From JAXGTD01 sp040775095 (lineage in GTDB: Bacteria; Pseudomonadota; Gammaproteobacteria; Chromatiales; Chromatiaceae): a stretch of 47,165 nt of DNA. Position 1 is the first letter of the stretch. Each line of letters opens with the position of its first letter. The translations under genes were made by a program, and so were the position numbers. A model generated the notes under the pieces. That model had not been told where the DNA came from and searched no databases. It saw only the letters and a program-made list of their open reading frames with translations. Where the stretch lies: NCBI GenBank assembly GCA_040775095.1, contig JAXGTD010000017.1, forward strand, positions 1 through 47,165. The letters run 5' to 3'. This document shows, piece by piece, positions 7,593 to 15,384 of this stretch.

Positions 7593-8303
7593 TCAACCCG
7601 GGCCGACGCCGACCAACCCACGCAGGCGACGCAGAGATGGGATGTACACCCGCGGCCCGTCGACCTCGATCAGACCCAGTCGCGCGAGTCGGTGCAGTTC
7701 CCGGGAAAAGGTCTCGGCAGACAGGTTCAGGCTGGATGCGATGACCGTCTTGGCGGCCGAGAGCGTCAGCTCGGCAAGATCCGGGTTGCCGGGCTCGCAG
7801 ACCGCGTCGCGCACCAACAGGCCAACCACCCGCTCCGCGGCAGAGTGCAGACAGCAGGCCTCGAGGTCCGCCGTCAGGCGGTGTGCGCGTTCGGCGACGA
7901 TCGAGAGCATCAGCGTCGCCACATCGGGCCAGCGCCTGATCGCATCCCGGACCCGAGCGAGGGCAAGAAACAGCAGCCTGGAGTCGACCAGGGGCTCGGC
8001 ATGCAGCAGACAGGGCCGACCAAGAAAGGCCGCTGCCTCGGCAAAGGTCTGCCCCGGGTGGACGATCTCGAGGACCCGCTCGGCGCCGTCGGCGGAGAGC
8101 ACCGACAGTTTGACCCGACCGGCCACGACCAGATAGAAGCCGTCGAGGATCTGCCCCTTCTCGCACAATACCTGGGCACGGGTGACGGCCCGCTCGTGAC
8201 AGTCCCCGGCGAGGTAACACAGGGCCTCGTCGGGCAGATCTGAGAAGCCTCGGGCGGCCGCTAACAACGGCAGGCAGGCCTTTTTTCGATCGTCGCGATT
8301 CAC
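7593..8303 (-). CDS. Crp/Fnr-family transcriptional regulator (DNR-like)
   Basis: This 236-aa protein has an N-terminal cyclic-nucleotide-binding-like beta barrel (about residues 20-125, with FYLVVAGRVKLSVL and ERVLEIVHPGQTFAEAAAFLG), a dimer helix and a C-terminal winged helix (about 155-228). The recognition helix contains E197, S200 and R201 (AETFSRELHRLARLGLIEV), the residues FNR-type proteins use to read TTGAT half-sites. The four-cysteine N-terminal pattern of oxygen-sensing FNR is absent, and scattered cysteines (10, 29, 35, 47) do not match it. A heme- or NO-sensing DNR-like role is more likely. It is co-oriented with and upstream of nap, whose promoter carries a matching box, so it is the obvious nap regulator. 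Confidence 0.85.
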   Translation of the reverse strand: MNRDDRKKACLPLLAAARGFSDLPDEALCYLAGDCHERAVTRAQVLCEKGQILDGFYLVVAGRVKLSVLSADGAERVLEIVHPGQTFAEAAAFLGRPCLLHAEPLVDSRLLFLALARVRDAIRRWPDVATLMLSIVAERAHRLTADLEACCLHSAAERVVGLLVRDAVCEPGNPDLAELTLSAAKTVIASSLNLSAETFSRELHRLARLGLIEVDGPRVYIPSLRRLRGLVGVGPG

Positions 8304-8486
8304 GGGGCGGCGTGGATTCCTCGACGGACACTCCCGCCGGATTCAGGTATCGGGACAAGGGCCGGACTGGATCAGTCTCAGTGTAGCCCACGCGCCAAAC
8401 GGCACGAGCCATGCAGGGAGAGCCCGATGCAGGGAGATCCTCCGCCGGAGATCAAGGCACAGGAGGGTCCCCCCATCGCCGCGATC

Positions 8487-9662
8487 CTACAGGGTCCGCC
8501 TGGCAGGCCAGGAATCGGTCGCGATCCCATCCCCGAGGTCCGCCTCGATCAACTGCTCGCGCACATCGAGCAGGCGATCGATCAGCGCGTGCTCGAACGC
8601 CGCATAGGCGCTGGCGTCCGGCACTCGCCGCACCACGACCCCGAGCAGCTCGGTGATGGCATTGCCGATGGAGTTCTGGCTGATCGTCACCAGGAGCTTG
8701 CCCGCCTCGTTGCGGTAAATCAGTTGCTTGAACGCCGGCTCCCAACGGATGGAGTTGGCATAGGCGGGGTCACTGATGCAGCGGTCGCGAACCTTTTTTG
8801 CGGTCCGAAGAAAGTCGTTGTCGAACAGCAGCACCCTGTCCACCTGATCGGGGAAGTGCACGTCGTCGAGCATGGTTGCGTTGCGGCTCGAAACCTGCGA
8901 GAAGAAGGTCCGGTAAAAGTCCAGAAATCCCTTCAGGACCTCGTCGTATTCCTGCCAGAAGCGCACGTCCCCGAGGGCATCCACACCGCCCTGAATCTCC
9001 CAGCACGGCAGGCCCTCCGGGTAGCCGGTGAGCTCGAAGCGAGACTCGGCGGTGTGCACCGTCTTGAGGATGCGCAGGTCCAGGGCCTCGGCGAAGAAGC
9101 TGCGATAGACCTCCCGCATATACTCCTGGAACAGACTGTGCTGGCCGCCGTCGGTCAGGTTGGGATTGCCCGGATCGGCCATGGCCGCATCGCGCAGTTG
9201 CCGCATCGGGAAGACGATGAAGTGGTTGTGCAGCATGCGGATGCTGGGCACGCCGGGGGACGTCAGGGGCCAGGTCGCATCGAGGCTCGCCTCGCCGGCC
9301 AGGATCAGCGCGTCGGCCGGATCGGGATAGCGGGCGATCATGTCAGCGATGATGATCTGGTTCATCCGATTCCAGACCCGGCGTACCGTCTCCGGGACCT
9401 GGGTGCGTCGAACCGGTCGGCCGAGGGGATTCAGGATCGCGTTGGAGGTGTTGTAGATGATCGAGGCATCAAACTCGTTGGAGTGGCCCAACGCCTTACG
9501 GTAGAGAAGCAGACCCTCCGGATTGCGCAATAATCCGTTGTTGTGCTCCAGGTCCCGCAGGTTCTCCGTGCTGTTGAAGAACTCGTTGGGCTTCATGCCC
9601 TCCGGCACATCCAGTGGAATGGGACGAAACGGGGTTACGATCTCGCGCGGTCCAATCTCCAT
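8487..9662 (-). CDS. Uncharacterised 391-aa soluble protein next to the DSF synthase gene
   Basis: I do not recognise this family. The ATG at 9662 is supported by GGAGGT eight bases upstream and begins MEIGPREIVTPFRPIPLDVP. No signal peptide or membrane helix is visible. The sequence is rich in aromatic and charged residues, looks like a folded enzyme-sized domain, and shows a paired-histidine segment IRMLHNHFIVFPMRQL (H145, H147) and a conserved-looking LTGYPEGLPCWEIQGGVDALG stretch, given here in part. The frame stays open upstream to 9881, but that extension is low-complexity and lacks a good start. It is divergent from rpfF, 746 bp away, and lies 183 bp upstream of the Crp/Fnr gene on the same strand. 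A link to either signalling or nitrate metabolism is possible but unproven. Confidence 0.8.
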   Translation of the reverse strand: MEIGPREIVTPFRPIPLDVPEGMKPNEFFNSTENLRDLEHNNGLLRNPEGLLLYRKALGHSNEFDASIIYNTSNAILNPLGRPVRRTQVPETVRRVWNRMNQIIIADMIARYPDPADALILAGEASLDATWPLTSPGVPSIRMLHNHFIVFPMRQLRDAAMADPGNPNLTDGGQHSLFQEYMREVYRSFFAEALDLRILKTVHTAESRFELTGYPEGLPCWEIQGGVDALGDVRFWQEYDEVLKGFLDFYRTFFSQVSSRNATMLDDVHFPDQVDRVLLFDNDFLRTAKKVRDRCISDPAYANSIRWEPAFKQLIYRNEAGKLLVTISQNSIGNAITELLGVVVRRVPDASAYAAFEHALIDRLLDVREQLIEADLGDGIATDSWPARRTL

Positions 9663-10408
9663 TGCGGTACACCTCCGGGACGACAATTGGGCGGGGAAAA
9701 CGATCATGCTAACCCCTGCGGCCGTGCCCGACCATCGCCAGCGCCCGGCACCGGCTGAGATCCGCGTCCCTGGGGATACGACCAGGCCATGAGACCCGCT
9801 CGGGTAAGCGACTGACAACAAGGGGATGCAGCAATTGCATCCCGGCTTCGTGTATCGGCCGATCGGCCCGCGCTCATGCACGCGCCCACGTCGCCTCGGG
9901 TTGCACCGGCATCAGACCCTGGTCGGGCGGAAGGGAACCCGGCGTCGACCCGGCGATAACCAAGACCCTCCCCCAAAGGGGGCGACGCAACCAAAGGAAA
10001 ACCAGACTCAATGACTTGGCGCCCACAAGGGTGGGTGGCAGTGAGCAGCCAACAGGGGGAATGCTCCGCTCGGCCGCTCGCTCGACGGCTCGGGAAGGCT
10101 GCGGGGAAGACGCAAGCGTGCCAAGACAGCGAGCCCTTGGCGTAGGCATAAACCCTATCTCGATGCATACTTTACTCGCACACATCCAGACTCCAGGCCT
10201 GCTCCGACGAGATTGCCCATGCCATCCCATACAGCCAACCATCAACGCTCACCCACTCGGCGGCTGGCATCATCTCGTCATCTCGGCAGGCCATTTGCTC
10301 ATAGCGGTGCCCGATCTTCCCGCGATTGCTAGACGTGACATCGCTGCCCCAGTGGTCGCCACCAAAAAGGCCGGCCCAATCGTCCACCAGCACGTACCGG
10401 AGAAAACA
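9663..10408. other. Long divergent intergenic region upstream of rpfF
   Basis: No convincing gene is seen in these 746 bases. Open frames run through both strands (for example the rpfF frame is open back to 10016), but their composition is not protein-like and none has a good start. The region must hold the promoters of rpfF and of the divergent 391-aa gene. One clear hairpin lies at 9823-9843. Confidence 0.5.
9823..9843. repeat. 8-bp stem hairpin in the rpfF upstream region
   Basis: GGGATGCA and TGCATCCC flank a GCAAT loop. No T-run follows on the plus strand, so it is not a standard terminator. It could be a regulator site or RNA structure. Confidence 0.45.
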
Positions 10409-11269
10409 ATGAATGCAGTCGTTTCGCTCACCGACATCGGCAACGCAAAATCCTCGTACCAGCAGATCGCCGTCCATATGGACAACAAGTATGAGACCGC
10501 CTGGTGCTATATGCATCCAACGCCGAGGCCATGTTTCAATGTCGACCTGCTCACCGAGCTGCAGGCATGGTGCGATGACTTACGCCAGCACGGGGTCGAG
10601 CGCGGCACCCGCTACCACGTCATCGCCTCTTCGACACCCGGGATCTTCAACCTCGGCGGGGATCTCGGTCTGTTCCGCGGACTCATCCAAAAGCAGGACC
10701 GGGCAAACCTTTCTGCATACGCAAAGGCCTGCATCGACGCCATATACTCTAACCTCAGCCATTTCGACAGCCCGATCACCACGATCTCCCTGGTGCAGGG
10801 AGACGCGCTGGGAGGGGGCTTCGAGACCGCGTTATCGAGCGACGTGCTCATTGCCGAGAAGGGCGTTCGCATGGGCTTCCCCGAGATTCTCTTCAATCTG
10901 TTTCCGGGAATGGGGGCCTTTAGCCTTCTCTCGCGCAAGCTCGACGCGAAGCGCGCGGAGCGCATGATCCTCAGCGGGAAGCTCTTTGCGTCAGAGGAGC
11001 TCTACGAGATGGGATTGGTCGACATCCTCGCCGACCCGGGCGAGGGCGAAACGGCGGTGTACGAGTACATCAAGCGCGAGAACAGGGCGCGAAACGGATT
11101 CCAGGCACTGCGCAAGGTACGTGAAACCGTGCAGCCGCTACCCTACGAGGAGCTCACCCAGATCCTCGAGATCTGGGTGGATACCGCCCTGAAGCTCGAC
11201 CCCCGCGACCTCCGGATGATGGAGCGCCTGGTCTCGCGTCAGCAATCGGTGGGCGCCGAGGCCGCATAG
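10409..11269 (+). CDS. rpfF: DSF synthase, RpfF-type enoyl-CoA hydratase/thioesterase
   Basis: RpfF makes cis-2-unsaturated fatty-acid signals (DSF family) from acyl-ACP, acting as dehydratase and thioesterase. The 286-aa length from the ATG at 10409 (GGAG eight bases upstream) equals the family norm of about 289. The crotonase fold motifs are present: FNLGGDLGLFRGLI (oxyanion region), DALGGGFETALSSD with E139, and MGFPEILFNLFPGMGAFS with E159. These two glutamates correspond, with a two-residue offset, to the catalytic pair known in Xanthomonas RpfF (E141, E161). The frame is open far upstream to 10016 but only this start gives the family N-terminus. It converges on rpfC with a 93-bp gap, and the cognate sensor pair lies next door. 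Confidence 0.93.
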   Translation: MNAVVSLTDIGNAKSSYQQIAVHMDNKYETAWCYMHPTPRPCFNVDLLTELQAWCDDLRQHGVERGTRYHVIASSTPGIFNLGGDLGLFRGLIQKQDRANLSAYAKACIDAIYSNLSHFDSPITTISLVQGDALGGGFETALSSDVLIAEKGVRMGFPEILFNLFPGMGAFSLLSRKLDAKRAERMILSGKLFASEELYEMGLVDILADPGEGETAVYEYIKRENRARNGFQALRKVRETVQPLPYEELTQILEIWVDTALKLDPRDLRMMERLVSRQQSVGAEAA

Positions 11270-11362
11270 TGCCATTATCGGCGGCTGGCAGGCATCCAGG
11301 GACGGATGCGTGCAACCGGGCCGCGGCGGCGCGGTCGCATCAGGCCAGCCCGCGCAGGCCGA

Positions 11363-13942
11363 TCAATGCGCATGCTCCTCTTTGGACTCCGACTCCTCGC
11401 GCATGATCCTCTCCAGTGTGCCCGAGAGACAGGCGCGTAGTACCTCCAGTCGTTCGCGCGCCTTTGGCAACTGCAGCTCGAAGGGTTTTAGCTCTCTTAG
11501 TTGCACCACCGCCGCGGCCAATCCCGTGGCGCCCATTTCCTTGGCGCTGCCTTCCAGCGCGTGGATTGCGCTGCGCAGCGCGGGGTAATCCGCGGCCTTC
11601 AGGGCATCTGCCATATCGAGGAGAGAACGTTCCGCATCCCGCCGGAAGCCCGACACCAGCTCCGAGAAGAAACTGCTGTCTTCCCCAAGCTGACGCAGGG
11701 ATCGCAGCTTCTCGCGATCGACCGCGGCGGGGTCCACCCCGACCTGGACCTCGGACTGCCTCTTGGTCTCGCCAGGGGCATCGCGCCCCGGGCCGTTTTC
11801 TGCCAGGCGCGCGATGGTCTCCAACAGCCGCCGGCTCTCGACCGGTTTCGTCAGATAGGCGTCGACCCCCGCATCGAGGCACTCCCTGATCGCCACCTCG
11901 GTTGCGTCGGCGGACAGGATGATGGTCGGTATCGGCGCTTGCGGATACATGAACCTCTGTGCCTGGAAGACAGACAGCCCACTGCGCCCGGGCATTCCCT
12001 TGTCGAGGATCATGAGATCGAAGACGCCGTCGCCGCCCTGGAGGGCATCGAGCGCCGCTTCACCATCATCGACGACCGTCAACCGGTGGCCGGCCCTTTC
12101 CAGAATCGCCCTCAGCACCTGCCGGTTGATCTCGTTGTCCTCGGCGACCAGCACGTGCAGGCGCGCGCGATCGACGGGTGCGATTCGACGGTAGTAGTCG
12201 ACCAGGGAGACGACGTTCTCGGGAAGCAGCCGAAGGCTCCGAGCCGCATGCACCGCGTTTCGCAGCTCTTCTCGTCGCAGCGGCAAGGTCAACACGCCGT
12301 CGAAGCCGGCACGGAAGGAGTTGGCGGTGTCGCCAGCGGCCTTTGCGCTGACCAGGAAATGCAGGGCATCGCTCTGTCCTGCACCCCCATGAAGCCAGGT
12401 TGGGGGCGCATTGGGGTCGACATGGCGTTCGAGAACCAGTACCAGTCCATAACCCTTGCCCGCGTCGATCGCCTCGGACATCAACGCGGTGGCGCCGGAG
12501 ACGCGCGGGGTGACATCCGCATGCAACCCCATCGCGGACAACGCGTTCAACAGTCTCCGCGCCTCTTCGCCCCGACCGACGACCAGGGCGCGCTCACCGG
12601 ATAGTACCTCGTCCGCGTCGGGGGCGGAGAGCGGCACCAACTCGAGCGGCAGCTCGAACCAGAACAGCGAGCCGACACCCAACTGACTGTGCAAGCCGAT
12701 TCGGCCGCCCATCAGATGCACCAACTCGCGAGCGATGGCCGTGCCAAGACCCGTGCCACCGAATCGCCGCGCCGTGTCCGCGTTTGCCTGGCGGAAGCTC
12801 TCGAAGATGCCGATTTGGTCCTCCGCGGCGATGCCGATCCCGGAGTCCTCCACCTCGAAGTGCAGCATCAGGCGATCGTCCCCATGGCGCTCCGGGAGGG
12901 GTTTGACCCGAACCACGACCGAGCCCACATCGGTGAACTTGACGGCGTTTCCGATCAGGTTCATCAGGACCTGGCGGATGTGCAAGGCATCTCCGAGCAC
13001 GGAAAAGGGCGCGCGATAATCGAACTCGCTGGTCAGCGTGATCCCCTTACGCTGCGCCTGCTGCGAGAACATCGAGACGGCTTCCGCGACGAGCTGGTGG
13101 ATATCGATCTCGACCGTCTGGATCGGCAGCCGCCCGGCCTCGATCTTCGAGAAATCGAGCACATTGTCGATGATCGCCAGCAGGGTCTTTCCCGAGCGGT
13201 GGATGGTCTTGACAAATTCGCGCTCCTTGCTGCCGATACTCGAGTCCATCAGCAGGTCGCTCATCCCGATCACCCCGTTGAGCGGGGTGCGCAACTCGTG
13301 ACTCATCTTGGCGAGGAACTGGCTCTTGTGCGCGCTCGCCTCCCTGGCTCGGTGCATTGCCCGGCGCAGCTTCGTGAGCAGGGCGGCAACGTAGGCGGGA
13401 ATCAGGATCAGGATCAGCAGGTAGCTCACGCCGAGCAACGGATGCTGACTCCAGTATTCCGAATAGACGATGACGCCGGAGAAGCCCACGAAGCTGACGA
13501 TGGCGGACACAACCAGCGAGGGCACCCCGAATCGAAACCCATTGCCCACGATGATCCACAGATAGAGTCCGAGCAAAGGGGCGCCCGCCTCGCCCGACAC
13601 GGCCATCGCGGCAGTGGTACAGGACAGGTCGAGCAGAATGCCGACGTAACGCCTGCTTGCCGAGGGCTCATCGGCCCGAACCACCTGGATCAGGAGCGCC
13701 AATGATGACAGCAAATAGAACAGGGACAGCAGGCGGATTCCTGCAGCGACCCCGAGCAGCTCCACCTCGACCCCGGAGGCAAGCATGTAGAGAATTACGG
13801 CGCCACCCATGAACACCCGGATGATCGCCTGCTCGCGCTCGGTCGCGGTATTGGCGTCGAGCCGCTGCGCGCCGTCGCGCCGGATGCGGCGGCGCAGCAC
13901 CGCCAGGCGCCGCCAGAGTGTGCGCAGGTTTAAGCTAATCAT
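11363..13942 (-). CDS. rpfC: RpfC-type hybrid sensor kinase for DSF
   Basis: RpfC senses DSF through its membrane region and relays phosphate to RpfG. From the ATG at 13942 the protein has 859 aa. Order: about five membrane helices (residues 40-190), HisKA with AKMSHELRTPLNGVIGMSD (H215), HATPase_c with the FGGTGLGTAIARELVHLMGG box given in part (about 325-432), a degenerate receiver-like spacer (about 445-570), a true receiver (595-715; D647 in LMILDKGMPG, K699), and an HPt domain (about 745-845; H794 in IHALEGSAKEMGA). This 5TM-HK-HATPase-REC-HPt order is the RpfC architecture. The start overlaps the rpfG stop by 8 bases, so the two are translationally coupled. It faces rpfF tail to tail. 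Confidence 0.92.
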   Translation of the reverse strand: MISLNLRTLWRRLAVLRRRIRRDGAQRLDANTATEREQAIIRVFMGGAVILYMLASGVEVELLGVAAGIRLLSLFYLLSSLALLIQVVRADEPSASRRYVGILLDLSCTTAAMAVSGEAGAPLLGLYLWIIVGNGFRFGVPSLVVSAIVSFVGFSGVIVYSEYWSQHPLLGVSYLLILILIPAYVAALLTKLRRAMHRAREASAHKSQFLAKMSHELRTPLNGVIGMSDLLMDSSIGSKEREFVKTIHRSGKTLLAIIDNVLDFSKIEAGRLPIQTVEIDIHQLVAEAVSMFSQQAQRKGITLTSEFDYRAPFSVLGDALHIRQVLMNLIGNAVKFTDVGSVVVRVKPLPERHGDDRLMLHFEVEDSGIGIAAEDQIGIFESFRQANADTARRFGGTGLGTAIARELVHLMGGRIGLHSQLGVGSLFWFELPLELVPLSAPDADEVLSGERALVVGRGEEARRLLNALSAMGLHADVTPRVSGATALMSEAIDAGKGYGLVLVLERHVDPNAPPTWLHGGAGQSDALHFLVSAKAAGDTANSFRAGFDGVLTLPLRREELRNAVHAARSLRLLPENVVSLVDYYRRIAPVDRARLHVLVAEDNEINRQVLRAILERAGHRLTVVDDGEAALDALQGGDGVFDLMILDKGMPGRSGLSVFQAQRFMYPQAPIPTIILSADATEVAIRECLDAGVDAYLTKPVESRRLLETIARLAENGPGRDAPGETKRQSEVQVGVDPAAVDREKLRSLRQLGEDSSFFSELVSGFRRDAERSLLDMADALKAADYPALRSAIHALEGSAKEMGATGLAAAVVQLRELKPFELQLPKARERLEVLRACLSGTLERIMREESESKEEHAH

Positions 13943-15044
13943 CGTCTTCCTCGCGGCCATGTTCGGTCGGCATGTCGGTGTCGTCGACGAGTTGCTCCCG
14001 CACATCCTCGACATCGACGTGACAGCCGACGAACGCATCCACGCAGGCCGGGTCGAAGTGCTGACCGGAACGCTCCCGGATATAGCCCATTGCCTGGTCC
14101 GGGGCCCACGCCGGCTTGTAAGGCCGCACCGACGTCAGGGCATCGAAGACATCGGCAACCGCGACGATGCGTGCCGCCTGCGGTATCGCATCACCGCGTA
14201 ACCCGGCGGGGTAACCGGTGCCGTCATACTTCTCGTGATGGCACAGCGCAATCGTCGCCCCGAGCTGAAGAAAGCTCGACGGGCTGTCGCAGAGGATCTC
14301 GTAGCCCAGCCGCGCGTGCTGGCGCATGATACCGAGCTCGTCGGCGGTCAACCTGCCTGGCTTGAGCAAGATGTGGTCCGGGATCCCAATCTTGCCGATA
14401 TCGTGCATGGGTGCGGCGAGCTCGAGCGCATCACACTCCGCACCGGAGAAACCGAGGCGCTGCGCCATGAGGCAGCAGTACTTGGCAATGCGTTCCACGT
14501 GGTTGCCCGTATGCTCATCGCGATACTCACCAGCCTTTGCCAGCCGCAGCAGCGTCTCCTGCTCGCGGGCGAAGATCTTCTTCGTTGCCACCGCGACCTG
14601 CTCTTCCAGCCACTTTGCGCGATTGCTGATGATCTGTTGCTGGCGGCGCAGCGTCAGCAGATTTCGGCAACGGGCCCGGCATTCGTACTGATCGATCGGG
14701 CGGTTGAGGAAGTCGGTTGCACCCGCGTCGAGGGCCTCGTATCGGATATTCCGATCATCCATGATCGTGACGACAATAATGGGGACGTCCCCACAGTGGG
14801 GTACTGTACGTACCCAGCGAATAAAGGCCACCCCATCCATGCGGGGCATCATGTAGTCGGTGATAATGAGATCCGGCGCCGTGGTGCGAATGAACTCGAC
14901 GGCCGACAACGCATCGCGGAACCCAACCACGTCGATCTCATGGTCAATACTTCGAATCACGCGCTCAAGGATGGTGCGACCAGCGTTCTGATCGTCGACA
15001 ACGACCACCAACGATCTTTTTCCTGTGGAAATCGGGGTAATCAA
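13935..15044 (-). CDS. rpfG: RpfG-type response regulator with HD-GYP c-di-GMP phosphodiesterase domain
   Basis: RpfG turns DSF perception into c-di-GMP degradation. The 369-aa protein has a receiver domain (residues 10-130; D63 in IITDYMMPRMDG) and an HD-GYP domain (about 165-345) with the HD pair H214-D215 in APMHDIGKIGIPD and the GYP signature HHEKYDGTGYPAGL (269-282). All catalytic motifs look intact. The first in-frame start is TTG at 15044 with only a weak GATGAGAAG upstream; no ATG fits between the upstream stop and the receiver, so this unusual start is preferred. The gene is first in an overlapping rpfG-rpfC pair. A very acidic tail (EEDDD) ends the protein. Confidence 0.92.
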   Translation of the reverse strand: MITPISTGKRSLVVVVDDQNAGRTILERVIRSIDHEIDVVGFRDALSAVEFIRTTAPDLIITDYMMPRMDGVAFIRWVRTVPHCGDVPIIVVTIMDDRNIRYEALDAGATDFLNRPIDQYECRARCRNLLTLRRQQQIISNRAKWLEEQVAVATKKIFAREQETLLRLAKAGEYRDEHTGNHVERIAKYCCLMAQRLGFSGAECDALELAAPMHDIGKIGIPDHILLKPGRLTADELGIMRQHARLGYEILCDSPSSFLQLGATIALCHHEKYDGTGYPAGLRGDAIPQAARIVAVADVFDALTSVRPYKPAWAPDQAMGYIRERSGQHFDPACVDAFVGCHVDVEDVREQLVDDTDMPTEHGREEDDD

Positions 15045-15384
15045 CGGCTTCTCATCGGTTACTGGGTCGAAGCGGCTCTCACTTGCGAATCATAGACGTT
15101 ATCGTCCCAAACGCGCGCGGAAAACGATCGCCGAACCTGTCCTCGAGCGGCCCGGCCGACGTGACATCCTGTACGAGAATACCGCAGCCTACCCGGTCAA
15201 GTTGAAGGCGCGATGGCGGACGAGGCCTCGTGTTGCCAAAGGAGTCGCAGATCGAATGCCCCCCGGCATTGGGCCGGCTCGCGCTTGGCAAGGCGCGATT
15301 CGCGAAGCGCTCCAACTTCGGGCGCTTGTGACGTTCGAAACCGAGGGGCGATGACCGCGTCAGCGCCGCACCGGGGCTCGGCAC
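15045..15384. other. Intergenic region between the second hybrid kinase and rpfG
   Basis: No gene, repeat or terminator is evident in these 340 bases. Both flanking genes are on the minus strand, so the region should hold the 3' end of the hybrid kinase transcript and the rpfG-rpfC promoter. No clear -35/-10 pair stands out. Confidence 0.4.

Noticed and set aside
10016..10408. N-terminal extension of the DSF synthase frame
   Set aside because: The extension is unlike any RpfF N-terminus, while the start at 10409 has a good ribosome site and gives the family length.
12689..13705. 338-aa open frame on the plus strand
   Set aside because: Antisense to rpfC; composition typical of the reverse of a GC-rich kinase gene.
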